A DNA stretch of 64,000 bases from Hymenolepis diminuta (GCA_900708905.1 CAADRB010000074.1:298236-362235), one strand, 5' to 3'. Numbered from the stretch's first letter, positions 49,480 to 62,890 are shown. Made by a program: numbers and translations. The notes: generated by a model from the sequence alone, not told the origin.

Positions 49480-49485
49480 AATAAA
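49480..49485 (+). terminator. Polyadenylation signal of the SDR gene
   Basis: AATAAA lies 24 bp downstream of the SDR stop codon. Confidence 0.6.
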
Positions 49486-50140
49486 TTTAAACGAACGTTA
49501 GGCCGTCTCTCAAATAAATTATGTTAGCATCCTGAAATCATAAGACAAACTCAAAGTAGGAAACCACATTTAAGATTATTACATACAACCGACAAAGTTT
49601 AAAATCCGAGTAATAACGCAACGACACACTTAGACCGGTTGCATCGATTCTTAATACAGTGCACAAGTACAACAAGCTTTCCGCTAAGAATAAGGAAGAG
49701 ACGTTTACATCCGTTAAATACGGTTGACTTATAATGTATTTATACCAATTGTGAACATTAACGACTTCATCCAACGGATTACAAATATATAATATTAACG
49801 GATCTGATATTAATAAGCAAGGAGGGAAGAAGAGACAGAGGCAGGGAGTATGAGAAACAGGAAATGGAGATTGCAAGTAACCAGATCGTTACAGGGGAAA
49901 TATACAACGGACAGGTAGAATAAGAGAGAGCTAGAAGAGACACCAATGCGAAAACGAGACTATTTTACGGTTCAAAAACGTGAATGTGAGCTCACACTGG
50001 TGGCAAGTGTGTATATTATTTGCTGTGTACAAGATTTATGGGACGGACAAATGCCGGAAAACAGAACTATGCTTGGAAGTCACCAGGTTATTAATGGGGG
50101 ACAAAGATGATGGTGAGTGATAGCGCTGTTTAATAAAAGC

Positions 50141-51187
50141 TTAATGCGAAGCCTCCTTTGTATCAGGGACTTCTTCCTTGGATTGTTCAGGAGAACGTTT
50201 CTCGGCAGTAGTCTCAGCAGGGGTACCATCTTAATTAAAGAGAATACCATAAGAACGATATAGGGACAAAAAAAGCCAGTTGATTAAAGAGCATATTTAC
50301 CACCCTTAACAGTCCCGTTAGCAGATTGCTGATGTTGCTTTTCCTCAGAAGCTGAAACATTGGTTTCTGGAACAACAGCTGGAAGTTCATCCTTAACTAC
50401 TTGAACATAATTTACGAGTAGCTGACCATCCTCACCTTGAGCTTCAATTGCCTTTTTGACTTCTTCACTGTCCGCAGCTGGAGCGCTTGCCTTATCCACT
50501 ACCTCAAAATCCGCTTCTTCGGCAACTGTAAAAAAGCACAAAACAGATACATTGACAGTAACAACAATAAGCTAATACATACAAACGCATAATCTATAAT
50601 GAATACTAGGGAAAACTATTGTGTGATGGCTAAATTTATATATACCGCACATTTGAGCTATACACGACTCGCAATTTCAAAGGCAAAGACAGCTGAAAGG
50701 GGCGATTAAAAATTAATATAACAAATAGTATCATGAAGATAAACAAAATTAGATCAAGTTGTTACCATCATGTTCAGCCTTAGATGCTTCGCCGTCATTG
50801 GTAGTCTCTTCCTTTGGTGCTTGTTCCTGTATGGTCTCTGGCTCTTTCTCTAAAGTATCATTTGTTTCTAATAGTTTTTATATACTAATGATTTAAATAC
50901 CTTCAATCCTAGCCTTCTTTTCTGGCGGTTCTTCTAAAACAGGAGCTTGCTTGGAGCTGCTTTCGTTACCGTTGTGGTCAACATTCTCAACGGGAGCATC
51001 AGATTTGCTAGCGGAATCGCGCTAAAACTAATTAATTTATTGCTAGCAACCCTACTTTGGTGGATCTTCTGATCTTTTTAGGCGATGGGGAAGGAGTAGG
51101 GGATTTATTTGCGGAGGCAGCAGCGATACGAGCACTTTGGCGCCTTTGAACTGGGCTAGAACTCTTATTAGTACTGCGACGAGGCAT
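50141..51187 (-). CDS. Basic-then-acidic nuclear-type protein, five exons, 222 aa
   Basis: Exons are 51187-51056, 51021-50901, 50867-50766, 50525-50301 and 50229-50141; every junction has canonical GT-AG ends and the phases join. The first two introns are about 33-34 nt. The N-terminus is basic and Ser/Pro-rich (MPRRSTNKSSSPVQRRQSAR, then SPTPSPSPKKIRR). 'EKKARIE' and long Glu/Ala/Lys-rich acidic stretches follow, ending ...VPDTKEASH. No folded domain is visible. The layout (RRQSAR-type basic motif, long acidic disordered tail) recalls HMGN-like and other chromatin-associated proteins, but that is only compositional. Most frames here lack hydrophobic cores, so the protein is probably disordered and nuclear. 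ATTAAA (minus strand, 50134-50129) follows the stop. Confidence 0.85.
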
Positions 51188-51189
51188 TG

Positions 51190-53780
51190 TGAGCAAATTG
51201 ATACCTATGTAAATAAGCACGGTTAACCGAACGTTAACGACTAATTTATAACTTAAAATACGTTAAATGAACTAAAATAATCCAAAATCATTTAACGAAA
51301 CTCACGCTTAACGAATACGCGCAAACAGGGATGTTGAAAACGTATTCAGTGATTTAAACAAAGCATTCTCAAATTTCTTCGTGGACAGCTTTTATTAAAA
51401 AATTATACGAAATCTTCCATACTTTAAATTTGGAAATATATTTATTTACATATATTAATGGTATCAAATCTTAAGTATAATTAGAATTAAATTTTAATCA
51501 TATCCAGATTAATAACACATTGAATTTTGTATTTCTCTAAAGAAATATCTTAAAAATAATAAAATTTTTGTTAGGTTGAGATACTTTCGTTAATTTCAAA
51601 TAAATATTACTACAACAAATTGACGTCATCATCTGATATTCTCCGTTTAGAGAATAGTCTATACAAATTAATATTTCGTAACACGTGCACCTTCATGACT
51701 TTTTCGACCATTTTCTTACTTTTGCTGATAAAAATAAATATTTTAAATTCTTTTGGCGTATATGTAGATGTTAATGATGATGGGCACTTCCTCAGCTAGT
51801 GAGTTTATTCAAATAGCTAAGTTTGCAATATAATGCAGGCGATTGAAATGTTAATATTAGGAATAATTTTACATTATTGCTGAACCAAATTGATTCCAAC
51901 AATTTTACTTTAAATAACTATGTTTTCATCCCGACTAAATATGTTTAAATAATACGGATGAATCGGTTAAATATTGGTTCCATATTTTTGTTAAATCTAC
52001 TTTTTTGCTTGACGAATAATTTCGAAATATGCTTGTCTAAAATGTAATTACTTATACAAATTTATAATACTTTGTAAGCATTTTCTTAATTTCTGGAGAT
52101 TTCGTCCTCCTATCCATTGAATGATTTTACCTATAGGAAAGCCATTTTTATACATTTGGATGAAATAAATTTTATATGAGACTACATTTAAAGGATAATT
52201 ATATAAATATCTTATCGTAACCATTTCCAAAATTAATTGATAAATTAATAGTCTGAGAAACAAGCAAGCAATATCAGGATAGGTGTGAAATAATTCCCTT
52301 TCAACACTATCGTGGAAGTAGTGGCCCAGTTTTTAAATATTGGTTCTAACAAGATATAAGTTCCCTGTCAGATTCAAGTGATACCGGTTTTATCGTCTAA
52401 TTGAATATTCAATCATTTATCCAGGAAATTTAAACTGTTTAACACGGACAAAACTACCGGACTGCAGCTCAATTACATCATTTCAACGAAAACAGCTACA
52501 ACCATCGGACATGCGGTATTTACAGTTCCCAATTTAATTATAATAATTCCTTTTTGGTGTCACAAAACAAATTTCGTTAAAAATATCCTTCGAATTAATT
52601 TAGTTTATTTAAAATAATTCTGCCTGCTTATTTACGGAAAATTATCAGACATCGTATACTCAGAGGAGGAGGAACTTTACTGTTTTCAACTGTCCTATAA
52701 ACATCTGAGACATGTTAACATACTTTGCATATTATGGTATTTGGCTATCCTTAATATTTTCAATTATATTTATTCATTAATTCATGTTTTTCATCAAAGA
52801 ATCCTTAGGTTAAAATAATTTTCAAGTACGTTAAAGTGAGAACGAACAGTAAAAACTTAAATTAACTTTGTATCCCGATTAAATATTTGCTTACGCGTTC
52901 TAGCGAATTTTCTTCAGTACTGATTATTAAGGCCTTGTGTAGAAAATGTTTCGTTTATTATCGTAACCCACTCTTCGTTGTTCCTTAGTTTAAACTATCT
53001 GAACATTAGAAATAACATGTTGCCATGGTAAACTTTATCCAACGTCACAATGAATCAGGAGCGCTCATCGCACAAATTAATATAAACTGAATTTAAATGC
53101 TAAAGGTCACTATACCATAGGTTTGTAAGCAAAGATTGCTCAATTGAAAACTAATTAGATAATTATTTGATCACTTTAGTAGGGGCATTATAAATGCTTA
53201 TGGCTTAGAATTTCTGACCAAGGATTTTTCGTATAAAGAATATCAAAACAATCCGCTCCAAGTGCGATTATAAGAATGATTTCTATCAAAAGGACAATGA
53301 ATTTAGTAGAAATAGTGCGAAGTAATTTAGGACACTGTACTGAAATCAACGGCAAATTAATTGATCCAGAAGCTCCTAATCTGACAGGGATATTGTCACC
53401 TGAGCTTTTTATCAATTTTCCGTAGAGATTTACTTATCCTATAAATTGACCCGATATTTCAATTGAGATTACATTTTAACACAGTTTTCCGAAACTTTTG
53501 AGCAAAATATTTGCAATAGTTGGTCATTAGCATAGAGGAATCTTAGTTTAATTGTCCATTTCAGGTTTGTTATGACCTAATTAGCCTCCAAAGATGGTCG
53601 TAAATCTAAGAACTTATTAATAACACGTAATCACCTTAATGGTAGGCATTAGTTCAAAAATTCTCTAAGGCAATGACCCTGAAATGTAGCAAATTTTTGA
53701 AGCAATAAACAATAAATTGTTAATTTAATTTTTCTTGTATGAATATTATTCATTTTTACCCAACACCTCCCAGTGAAAGT
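51190..53780. other. AT-rich intergenic DNA, one weak minus-strand frame
   Basis: The minus-strand frame 53415-53188 contains a hydrophobic run (FIVLLIEIILIIALGADCF) but no start context or splice bracket I trust. Nothing else is supported. Confidence 0.35.
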
Positions 53781-53783
53781 TGT

Positions 53784-54629
53784 TTATCCGTATGTTTGAG
53801 CATTGGATTCAACTAGGATCTTTTCAAGTTCTCCTGAAGCGTCCGAAGTAACTGTCGGGTCGATTACTGCGATGGATCTCTGGAATTTTGAGACTCCAAG
53901 GCAGAAGAGGTCACATGTATCGAAATTAACCTCCGTCGGATCAGTCTTTTGGTCGGAAGTTAAAGCTGTGTACTGGGAAGGAAGATGTTCGCGCTGGCGC
54001 ACCCAGATTTGAGCACCAACATGAGACATCGTCCGATATCTAAACTGTAAAGAATCCACTGTCTCCTCTCCTTGTAATACGAGAAGTGGCCTTTTCACAT
54101 TGATAATAATTTACCTATCCAGACCATTGAGATGAGGCGGAGAGTGTATACAGGAGATATTTAGACAACAACAATAGTCCTCAAATCGAACAAAAGAGAA
54201 CTAAATGATATTCCTGGACACTATCACTTTTTATATGCCATGAGTGATGAATAATGATGATAGTGGTTGTGACAGATTTAGGAGGTATAACCTTTGACCA
54301 ATCTGAATACAAATCCACCAGGATAAGATTAGAGGCTCCAGCAAGAATGAGATCGATGTGAGGCCGAGGAACTCTATCATTAAAGTATATAAGGAGAATC
54401 TTGGAAGCAATGAATGCAGCTGTTTCCTTAACCTCGCTTACATTATTCTCAATCAATTTGATACTGTTTCAATTGAGTAAGAAACAGGTTTATCAGGAAC
54501 TGTTTCATCAGGGTCTTTGTGTTTATCATCCACCAGTGTCGATCGCTTAGGACGGAAAACTAAATTATTCAGCTTTATTTTGACGATTTCGACATAAAAG
54601 TCTGCAATTGATGTGTACTGACTAGACAT
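53784..54629 (-). CDS. Candidate multi-exon gene, unrecognised, exact model unresolved
   Basis: An ATG at 54629 opens MSSQYTSIADFYVEIVKIKL and follows an acceptor-like 'ctaatcttcacag'. The frame can continue through a 38-nt intron (CCT|GTTTCT ... gattgag|AAT) into NNVSEVKETAAFIASKILLI and DLILAGASNLILVDLYSDW. Further on, a frame reading FRYRTMSHVGAQIWVRQREH and ending ESNAQTYG* (stop near 53784) is preceded by 'gattctttacag', but I could not join it in phase. The composition is coding-like and GC-richer than the flanks. No domain was recognised. It may be a real short gene, a pseudogene or an unknown element. Confidence 0.35.
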
Positions 54630-55789
54630 AATTCTTAAGAACTTCTGTGAAGATTAGCGAGTTGGATGTTAGATGTGGAACAACGTTAAAAACTCATTCA
54701 CTCTTATTAAATTCGGTATGCTATATGCATTTTAAGTCATATTTAAGGTTTAGACCATAAATCAGTTAAATTTGATGTAATACCCACAAAATATGTGCTA
54801 CGCTTTTTTAAACTGCTTAAAGGCATCCCTTTCAGATAGTTTGCAATGTAAATCCCATGAAAGAAGCATTTCATTGAGGTGTTAATTTCATTGCAGAGAT
54901 AAGAGTAAAATTCGCCATTTTATTTGTTTTTTTCTAAGGATGAAATTAAGAGATCATTGTCCGATTTCAATATTGAGAGGAAGTAAAAATAAAAAGGACG
55001 GATGTTATTAAGCTAAAACCAGAATCTGAAAATAAAATATTAAAACCAAAAGTCGTGGATGAGATGAAGCCTGAGTTGGTTTTTAAAAGGTGTCTTTTCG
55101 TGAGGTATAAAAGACAACGAAATCGAGTGACGAATGTTTTAAGATACGCTTAAAGAGTTTGGAACCTTCCACGCCAAGCGTTCAAATCCCTAAGGCAAGT
55201 TTCTAGCTTTATCGCACAGAAATGGGTTGAGTCGGCTCATTTGAAGACACCCACTAATATTGCTCTTTTAGGTAAGCATTACGTAACAATATTTAAAGCT
55301 TCTCATGACTGTCTTTACCCTAAAGGACTCCCCCATATGTTTCTCGAAAATATTTTTTGAATAACATTAATTTAAACGGCTTTGATAAAAAAAATCACTT
55401 AACATTTTTGTGTTTGCTTGACCTGCTATCACTCGCCACAGTTGCGGAATATTTATTGGGTATCTGTACTCACCTCCTACACGGTAGCTCAGTTTCGATT
55501 GGAAAATTTGATACGCGGAAATTAAAAGATTTGCGGTGCGTGTACTCGGCTCTCGTGCTCTCTCCGTCTTTCTTTGCCTTTCCGTTACCGTTCCCCCAAT
55601 CTCTCACACTCTCTAACTCTATCGATTTTTAATAGTTGATATTCAATAAGTTCTGCTTCACTTACGACACTGCCTCCTTGATCACTGGAAATCGGTTGCT
55701 TGTCGTTAGTGGTATCCTCAGCAGTAGCCGTTATCTTAATTGTTGGCTGCAATAACCTTACTCAATAATCTTATGTCGTAAGCTGAATC

Positions 55790-56780
55790 TGACTATGAAA
55801 GAATTATTTCTAGCTAAAGCTAAATCCTCTAATATTAATACTCCAGGTCCTAATATGATAAGATCCGAGATCACAAGGTGGGGAGGTAGAATTTTGGACA
55901 CTTATTCGTTTAAAGTCTTCAGTGATTATTGCCAAGGCGTTCAATCAATGCCGCGTGAATTGATAGACACAGAAATGATCTGGCTGTATAAGAGGAAAGG
56001 CAAAATGAATGATCACAAAAGTTATAGGGAACATTCCTCCTAGATATTATCGGTATGCATCGGTAGATTAAGATCATGCCTAGCGGGGAAGCCTGAATGG
56101 CCACAATCTGGCTTCCGTAAAGAAATGTTAACTTTTCAGGCAATATTAGGCGTTCAAAAGCTTATTCGAGTGCTATTGCTTTGATTTTTGAGGACGTGAA
56201 GGAGATTGACAACTTTCTCATATGGGTAATAATTTGGTTGACCTGAAGTGCTCCAGGAACGTTGACACAATGTCAGAAGCTTACATTCAGCACCTACGGA
56301 CAAACTTTTAGACTCATCAAATACACTTTTAATGTAACCAGGACTCCAACAAAACTCAAAAGAAGGACCTTTGCTCTTTAAATTTGCTCCTTCTCCCCAA
56401 CTTACTTTGGAAGGCATCTACTCCGACTTATACCATCTGGTCTCAAAGCTGAAAAAGTCAGACATGGAAGAGGTTTGGGCTCTTGGACATACGGAGTATG
56501 CCGATGACCTATGCATGATGGCTAGTAATTTGAGTGTTACTAGCGCTGTTAGAAAAATTCACGTGAGTTCTATCCAAGTATAATATGGGGTTGCCTATCG
56601 AGAAATCTGCGTGAGTGTATGCTGGAGGAGGTAGAGATATATAATGGAGACCTGTTGGAAACAGAAGAATTTAGAGAGCAAACTTTGAATACCTAGAGTC
56701 GTAAATTAATGCAGATGGACAGACGCTGAAACTGTTACCCGCAACATCTCTAAAGCCAAACAATAAATCGAAGGGCTCCG
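55790..56780 (+). mobile_element. Decayed RTE-type LINE reverse transcriptase, plus
   Basis: The frame 55795-56043 reads APGPD-like NTPGPNMIRSEITRWGGRIL, then LFSD-like KVFSDYCQGVQSMPREL, then IWLYKRKGKMNDHKSYR, matching the 'GKAPGPD..P.E..K.GG' and 'YK.KG....C.NYRGISLL' blocks of RTE-type reverse transcriptases. The frame 56371-56583 includes EYADDLCMMASNL, the catalytic YADD box, and later frames give KYLGS-like remains. Stops and an internal rearrangement show a dead copy, partly scrambled at 56150-56370. It is distinct from the fossil at 29.1-30.1 kb, which covers an overlapping but different part. Confidence 0.8.
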
Positions 56781-56799
56781 AATAATTTTAAAATGTCCA

Positions 56800-58250
56800 C
56801 ATATAAGTAAAGGTAAAAGCAAAGCTTATCCGTCTTATAACAATAAATTGCTAGAGGGCTAATCGTAAGATTACGCTCTCGCAGAACCAATGACATGTGA
56901 AAAGCTAAATCACCGGGTTCCTCTTGGAAACCCCGTTGCCAAGCTTTCACGAAGAAGATTCCACTATTGGTCTGCTATGAAAATCCTTTCAAATTAATAT
57001 ACCCTAAAGCTTCTTTAGAGTCGGCAGATTCCAAGCAGAATTAAAAAGAAATCTTACATAAAGTCATGGCTAAGGCAAATTAATCAAGACACCAAAGAAG
57101 TCTGGTTTTGACCAGGCCGTCACGAGTAAAGCAGTCAAAGACGTCAATTCCAGTCTCTAATACAGTAATTTCCCATCTTAGGGAAATTCAAGTGAAATGC
57201 GGAGCTTCCCACTGTATGCTAATGTTTGCCGAAAAGAAGGCAATGGTCTTGGGCTATCTCCAAGATCACCGTTTCTCGGAGACAATGATCAATAATGATT
57301 TCCCGCGTCCAATTTCCGGTTGTTTTAGGTCTTATAAACGATAAGACATCTCAACATCTTATTCTCAGTGCTGATATCGGATTCAGTGCAGGTAGCATAT
57401 GCTCTTTGGACTGGGAAGAGAAGAATTAATCATCACGATTTCCATGGGCCGAATCTCCTGACTTTTCCCAAAACCACTTTTTCCCTCTGCTATAGCTCTG
57501 AATTCACTTGCCTGTTTAGTATATTGTATACTATCTTTATTAATGAACAGATATGTATATCGGTTTAATTAATATATTACTGAAGCAACGCATAACTACG
57601 CCAGACTCGTGTTTTAAGTATTGAGACCCGTTCTGTCAATAGAGAGGAAATTTTCAATTCAAGCATATTAGAAAATCAAAAGAGGTGCATTTATTTCGGT
57701 TTACTAAAGATAAAAGAAAATGAGATAAGAAGCGGCATAAATTTTCCTATGACGTAGGAACATTTGTTGAATCACAATCCATTTGTTTTAATCGTAGTTC
57801 CACCATTATAAATTGAAAATTTTCCTCAAATCAAAAACTCAATTAGCAATCAACATTTTTGTTGATTATTTTACAATCCTGATAATAAATTTTTCCAATT
57901 TGCAAATTATTTATGTATCTTATCCGGTGAAAGTGGCGACAAAATTGAGAGCTGTTTGTTAAATTAGGTTCATCTACGACATTATATTCGCTGTTATTAT
58001 AAAGTCGACGAAGCACATGTGCTTATAGGTTTATCAGTAGTAACGAAAAACCTATCAGACTAATTGCTTCATCGGCGAGTTTAAAGATGGTATGCTAGTT
58101 AAATGCAAATCCGAATATTTATTTCAAATGCATTTAATTTAATCTTGTTACAGCATATCCGATGGTAATTTCAACAAAACACAAAAATATTTGACCTGTG
58201 GGCACTCGATCTTTTAATCTAAGAAGATGATAACAATTTCGCAATTTTTA
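56800..58250. other. AT-rich DNA, no supported gene
   Basis: Apart from possible 3' LINE debris up to about 57000, I see no exon, RNA or repeat signature here. Confidence 0.4.
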
Positions 58251-58257
58251 ATTATTT

Positions 58258-58423
58258 ATGGAAATTTCTACAACAAGCATCATGTAAAAGGAGTCTGGTC
58301 CATTAATCATCATAAACTTGTGTCCCCACTGACGTAACGATACGAAGTAGTTGTAGAATCTAGGCTGGCTACTGAGATACCCTAGCAACGGTAGCTCTGA
58401 CTCAGAGGAAGAAAATCTGTAAC
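58258..58423 (-). CDS. Orphan terminal-exon candidate, unrecognised
   Basis: After an acceptor-like 'aaaggggttacag', the minus strand is open and coding-like: FSSSESELPLLGYLSSQPRF, then VSLRQWGHKFMMINGPDSFY, with a stop near 58258. It is clearly GC-richer than its surroundings. I could not link it to other exons or to a known family. Confidence 0.3.
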
Positions 58424-59054
58424 CCCTTTTTGTATTATTAATTATATACACAAAATAGGTTATAGTAGTATAGTAAAAACCATACTTTATTTCCAAGTGC
58501 GGTAATGAGAAACAAGTAATCGAAAAATCCAGTACCAGAAGAATAAATTCCCATTAGGAATTCCGTTCAAGGATTGGAAAGTTTATTTTTCTTCAATAAC
58601 TTTTTCAAGTCTTAATAAATAAATAAGTATAAATAGAACAGTTTCGTTACTTTATTCAGAATATATTCATCTCCTTCAAATAATACATAAACAATAATTT
58701 TGTTAAATACGCCGCAAGCTGTGTTCACCCTGTTATGTTAAGGTCGTAAACTGCAGGATGTCACGTGAGGTAATTTTGCTTCTCAAGTATTGGAAGAAAA
58801 ATTGAATTAATGTGGCAGGACTGACTATCATAATTAATAACCGGTCAATAAGCGCTGGACATCAAAGGCAAGCATTTGGTTCAATCCAGGGACCGATTCG
58901 TAAAATTTAGAAAGCAAACTACTCATTCCCGATTCCAGAAATCAAAAGAAGTAAAACTATATGATACCTTGACGCCGTCCTCATCATCCTTTGATCTCCT
59001 CCTTTACTATTAGTTGGACTTTCTGTTAACCGATTCTAGTTGCTTTCCACACTT

Positions 59055-59157
59055 AAAAATAACCAAATTTATTTGCAATACTCTGGGCAATGATAAAAAA
59101 TATGCCTAATAATCCAATAACCCAGCAAATACAATGAACAAATAAGACAAACACTGC
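59055..59157 (-). CDS. Possible C-terminal exon of a membrane protein next to the gap
   Basis: The minus strand reads AVFVLFVHCICWVIGLLGIF, then FIIAQSIANKFGYF and a stop at 59055, suggesting one hydrophobic helix at a C-terminus. The upstream side is lost in the run of Ns, so a splice site cannot be checked. AT-rich DNA often yields hydrophobic translations, so this is weak. Confidence 0.2.
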
Positions 59158-59454
59158 NNNNNNNNNNNNNNNNNNNNNNNNNNNNNNNNNNNNNNNNNNN
59201 NNNNNNNNNNNNNNNNNNNNNNNNNNNNNNNNNNNNNNNNNNNNNNNNNNNNNNNNNNNNNNNNNNNNNNNNNNNNNNNNNNNNNNNNNNNNNNNNNNNN
59301 NNNNNNNNNNNNNNNNNNNNNNNNNNNNNNNNNNNNNNNNNNNNNNNNNNNNNNNNNNNNNNNNNNNNNNNNNNNNNNNNNNNNNNNNNNNNNNNNNNNN
59401 NNNNNNNNNNNNNNNNNNNNNNNNNNNNNNNNNNNNNNNNNNNNNNNNNNNNNN
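59158..59454. other. Assembly gap (297 N)
   Basis: An unbroken run of N. Any frame drawn across it is an artefact. Confidence 0.99.
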
Positions 59455-59667
59455 AACAACTTTAATACGACTCTTTAACGCACACACATATGTGAAATGA
59501 TAATAGTGATAATGAGATGAGGAGACTATAGAGAAATACTCGCAAACATGGGAAAGCATAACGTTTGTATAAAATAGTGGAATGGGGAACAGGGGCAGGA
59601 AAAGTAACTAATTGTAATTGTATACAAACACATTACGAAATGCTGAGAAGAAGAGTGAGGAGTCTGT

Positions 59668-62600
59668 CTAATCAGAACATGAGCTGTCAGAGGAGTAGGA
59701 TTTCTCAGAGGCGGCAGAAGATTCCATGGTAAGTGAAGAATCACTACTGTCCTCACTATCATCAGCCCCCAGTCGTGGTCGACAAGATCTCCGCAACTAC
59801 AAAAGGAGGAAACAAAAAAAAATAGGTAGAGAGAAGTTAAAAAGTCGTGTTTTCACCAGCCAAAATGAAGAAGGGAGGGGAGATATGCTTAATTATCTAA
59901 AACTTTCACTAAAACTTACGTCACACTGTTGGTAGAGTTAGAAGTCCTGATGACTTATGTCTAAAAGAGTAAATGGCATTTAAGATGGAATTGGAATTTT
60001 GGAGGGAGGAGTAAGCGAAATCTCAGCAGGGGAAGTAAATCGTTAGATGATGACTGATGTCAAAATATAATGGCATACGCCAACCAAATAAGAGGAAGTA
60101 AGTCTGATTAGGGGCAACTAATTATAAAATGGAACAGTTAGCTGGAAATCGCAAACTCTAAATCTGTAGGTTTAAAACAAACTAAGCTTGAACCATATAA
60201 TAACGAAAATGGAAATAAATGCAAACATTCGTGCATTAAAACTGACAAACAGTGCAAAACCTTCAAAATTAGATGCGAAGCGGAGCTTATCAACCTTAAA
60301 TACCTAAAAGCATTGAGAGTTCAAAGACAAGAGATCAATCATTACGTCACTTCAATAGACTTTTTTGCTTTTCAGGACTGAAATATTCAAATTTCACTTT
60401 CCTACTCTTTCAAAAAATGCAACTTTGCGTAAGATACCAGGCACGTTGATACTGAGAAATTGGAAGCGAGCTAAGCTAGTAAAAAGGAAGCACTTGCTAA
60501 CAGACCAACATGGATTAATGAGAAATTAGGACCCGATATATGCACAACTGCAATCCCATGTTGATTGAGATGGAAGTAGCTATCGTGGCAAAATGGTTGC
60601 TAACTCTAACTCTTGTTCCCATCAATGTTTCCTGATCCACCTTTCCATCTTATATACCTTATTACACTCTCATCCTATCCAACCTTGTCTATAAGATATT
60701 CTATAACAAATTACAATTCAAACAGAACTTACTATATATCTCAGCCCAATAATTAATTCAATGATAACATTAGGATCTTAAAGGATTATATCAACCTAAA
60801 AGTCATAAAAGAATCCAATAACATCGAATGTTGTGTACGTCTTGCAGATTACTTGCAATAACTTTAACCATATTTTAGATGTTAAAGGAGGTCAAACCGC
60901 TTGCAAAATGGATGTTCATGTATAAAGTGTGAAATTAAATTTCAATCTAATTAACGGAGGAGCCCTTAATAAGACTTCTCAGTTCGGTTTCTTTCTGCTC
61001 TGTCAGCATTTTGGAACTTATGATATGTGCCAATTATCCACTTCTGTTCAGAATGATATAAAGCTTTAGAACACAGACCTACACTTGTATCTATCTGATA
61101 GACGCATTCAATCTCTCTTCTAACTTTTATATTCGAATACATTTGGGACTCCTAATTAGATGGGATGAACCTTAAGCAGTTCAATACCGTGGGCATCCCA
61201 GTTAGCAGTAGAACTATTGAAATTATATCTGAAACTCACAAGTGAAATTAACCGAAACGTTTTCAAAAATCAAAGCCATACTATTTAGCTACTTCGTGAT
61301 GCAAGATGATGTGGTGTAAATCAGATTATAAAGAATTCAGGAGGATTAAATTCAAGTGGAAAGAGAGCAGATTAAAATCAGCCCACTCAAATGCACTGCA
61401 GAGCGCGCACACACACACCAGATTAGGGGGAAGAGATTAGAAGGTAAGGGGGGAGGGTCACTAAATAACTTTTAGGCTCACTTTGTGAAGATTGCTTCTA
61501 AAACAAAACAACACATACCACAATAGGAAAAAAGGTTTACTCAAAACAGAGAGAGGCCTGTTTACAATAAGAAAGTTCCAAAATTACGGCCACAGTCGCT
61601 AACCTCATTTTTGGGTTGCTGAGAAGCAATATTGTGGGGTGAAGAGAGGGCTCTGGAGCTCTCTTGGAGATGTTTACTCTTCTCCATCAATTGATGTCTT
61701 TCCACGGCCTTTTTGGCAGCCAGTGCTTTGGCTTTCCGTCGCTGTTCGTGTTGAGTACGGATATCTGGAGTGCCTGGAAGTGGAGCCAGATCATACTTTG
61801 GTCGAGAAGGGGTAGAGGTGCCGGTTGTCGAAGGCTTCTTGTTCGGTGGCTGATGGGAGGCAGAGATGCTGGAACTACTTTGTGTAGATGACCTTCGCTT
61901 GTGTGCATGATAGTGATGGTGGGATGACTTAACTGGTTGCTGAGATGTAGCTCCTCCGGGGTTGTCCCCTTCGAGACTCGAAAGGGAGGAAAGTTCGGGA
62001 TCGTGTTGGACAGTGGGGTTGGAAGTTGACCGACTCTTCTTTTTACTGCTTGAGGATAATGGAAGAGCAGCAGCGGAGGTGTCTTTCTTTGGTATGGAAG
62101 TTGATGTATTGGTATGAGATTGCGTGTTGCTGTGCTTACATGGAATGGATCCTGTCCCTTCTACGGTTGACTTCTAGAAGTTAGGTGACAGAAAAATTCA
62201 GAAAACCAAAAATAGATACATAATTTCATAAAACGGAGCCTCTATATTTCGGTAATATGTGGCTGGTCCACGACTTTATTTCTTAGCTGTCATATCAAAG
62301 AAAGCTTATTCGAATATTGCATCAAACTTCCATGAAATGAGTTAATGAACACTGCATAGGAAGTAAACCAATCTGACTACATTCTCCCTTTGTGATCTGT
62401 GTTCAGAGGTCCTCAACTATGCAATAAAACAAACACCACATGTAAATCGCGTCAAGCACAAACAAAACAACACACCTGGGTGTGGCCTGAATTCATATTC
62501 ACAACTGACAGACATCCCGGCAATGCTTCGCTAATTTCGACGTGTTGCTCCTAATTTATGACCTCACATTTAGTGCAGTATGTTATGTCTACATTGTTGT

Positions 62601-62890
62601 TTATTAATATCAAGTGTCACGACTTCATCTAAGTCATTAATAAACGAAATTAAAATTTACATGTTTAGAAGATTTGGCGGATGGAGAATGACGTTTCTTT
62701 TTCCTTTCATATTTTCCCCCAAATTGGCTGGAACCATCACTAAGGGATGAAAGACTATCACTCAAATCGTCTGCTTTATCGTCATTGCTTTCAAATGCGG
62801 AGCGTCGAGATTGTTGCTTAGAAGATATATGACCAGCTTTCGAAGATATTTTGGCTTGGGAACGGTAGTGTTCGTTGTGCGATGATTTGA
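59668..62890 (-). CDS. 3' part of a Ser/Lys/His-rich nuclear-looking protein (partial)
   Basis: Three exons are supported on the minus strand: 62890-62661, 62173-61604 and 59796-59668, with canonical borders (tttcag|TC ... CAT|GTAAAT; cttctag|AAG ... GAG|GTTAGC; ttgtag|TTG ... stop TAG) and matching phases. The protein here is 309 residues and starts upstream, probably beyond the window. It is rich in Ser, Lys and His, with DDLSDSLSSLSDGSSQFGGK, YERKKKRHSPSAKSS and SHHHYHAHKRRSS. A charged helical stretch follows (DIRTQHEQRRKAKALAAKKA). The C-terminus is acidic and serine-rich, ending SSDSSCSD. The basic clusters look like nuclear localisation signals and the SD/SS stretches like casein-kinase targets. 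I cannot name the family. The long 1.8-kb last intron fits the 3' intron expansion seen in VAC14. Confidence 0.75.
61410..61423. repeat. (CA)n short tract
   Basis: A short 'cacacacacacac' run within the last intron of the Ser-rich gene. Confidence 0.8.

Noticed and set aside
53188..53415. Hydrophobic 75-codon minus-strand ORF as a membrane protein
   Set aside because: AT-rich DNA gives hydrophobic translations easily; no start context or splice borders support it.
55100..55245. B-box-like 'gttcaaatccc' as a second tRNA-like element
   Set aside because: No A box at a suitable distance and no cloverleaf could be drawn.
59053..59559. 168-codon minus-strand open frame across the gap
   Set aside because: Most of it is the run of Ns; only the last ~34 codons are real sequence.
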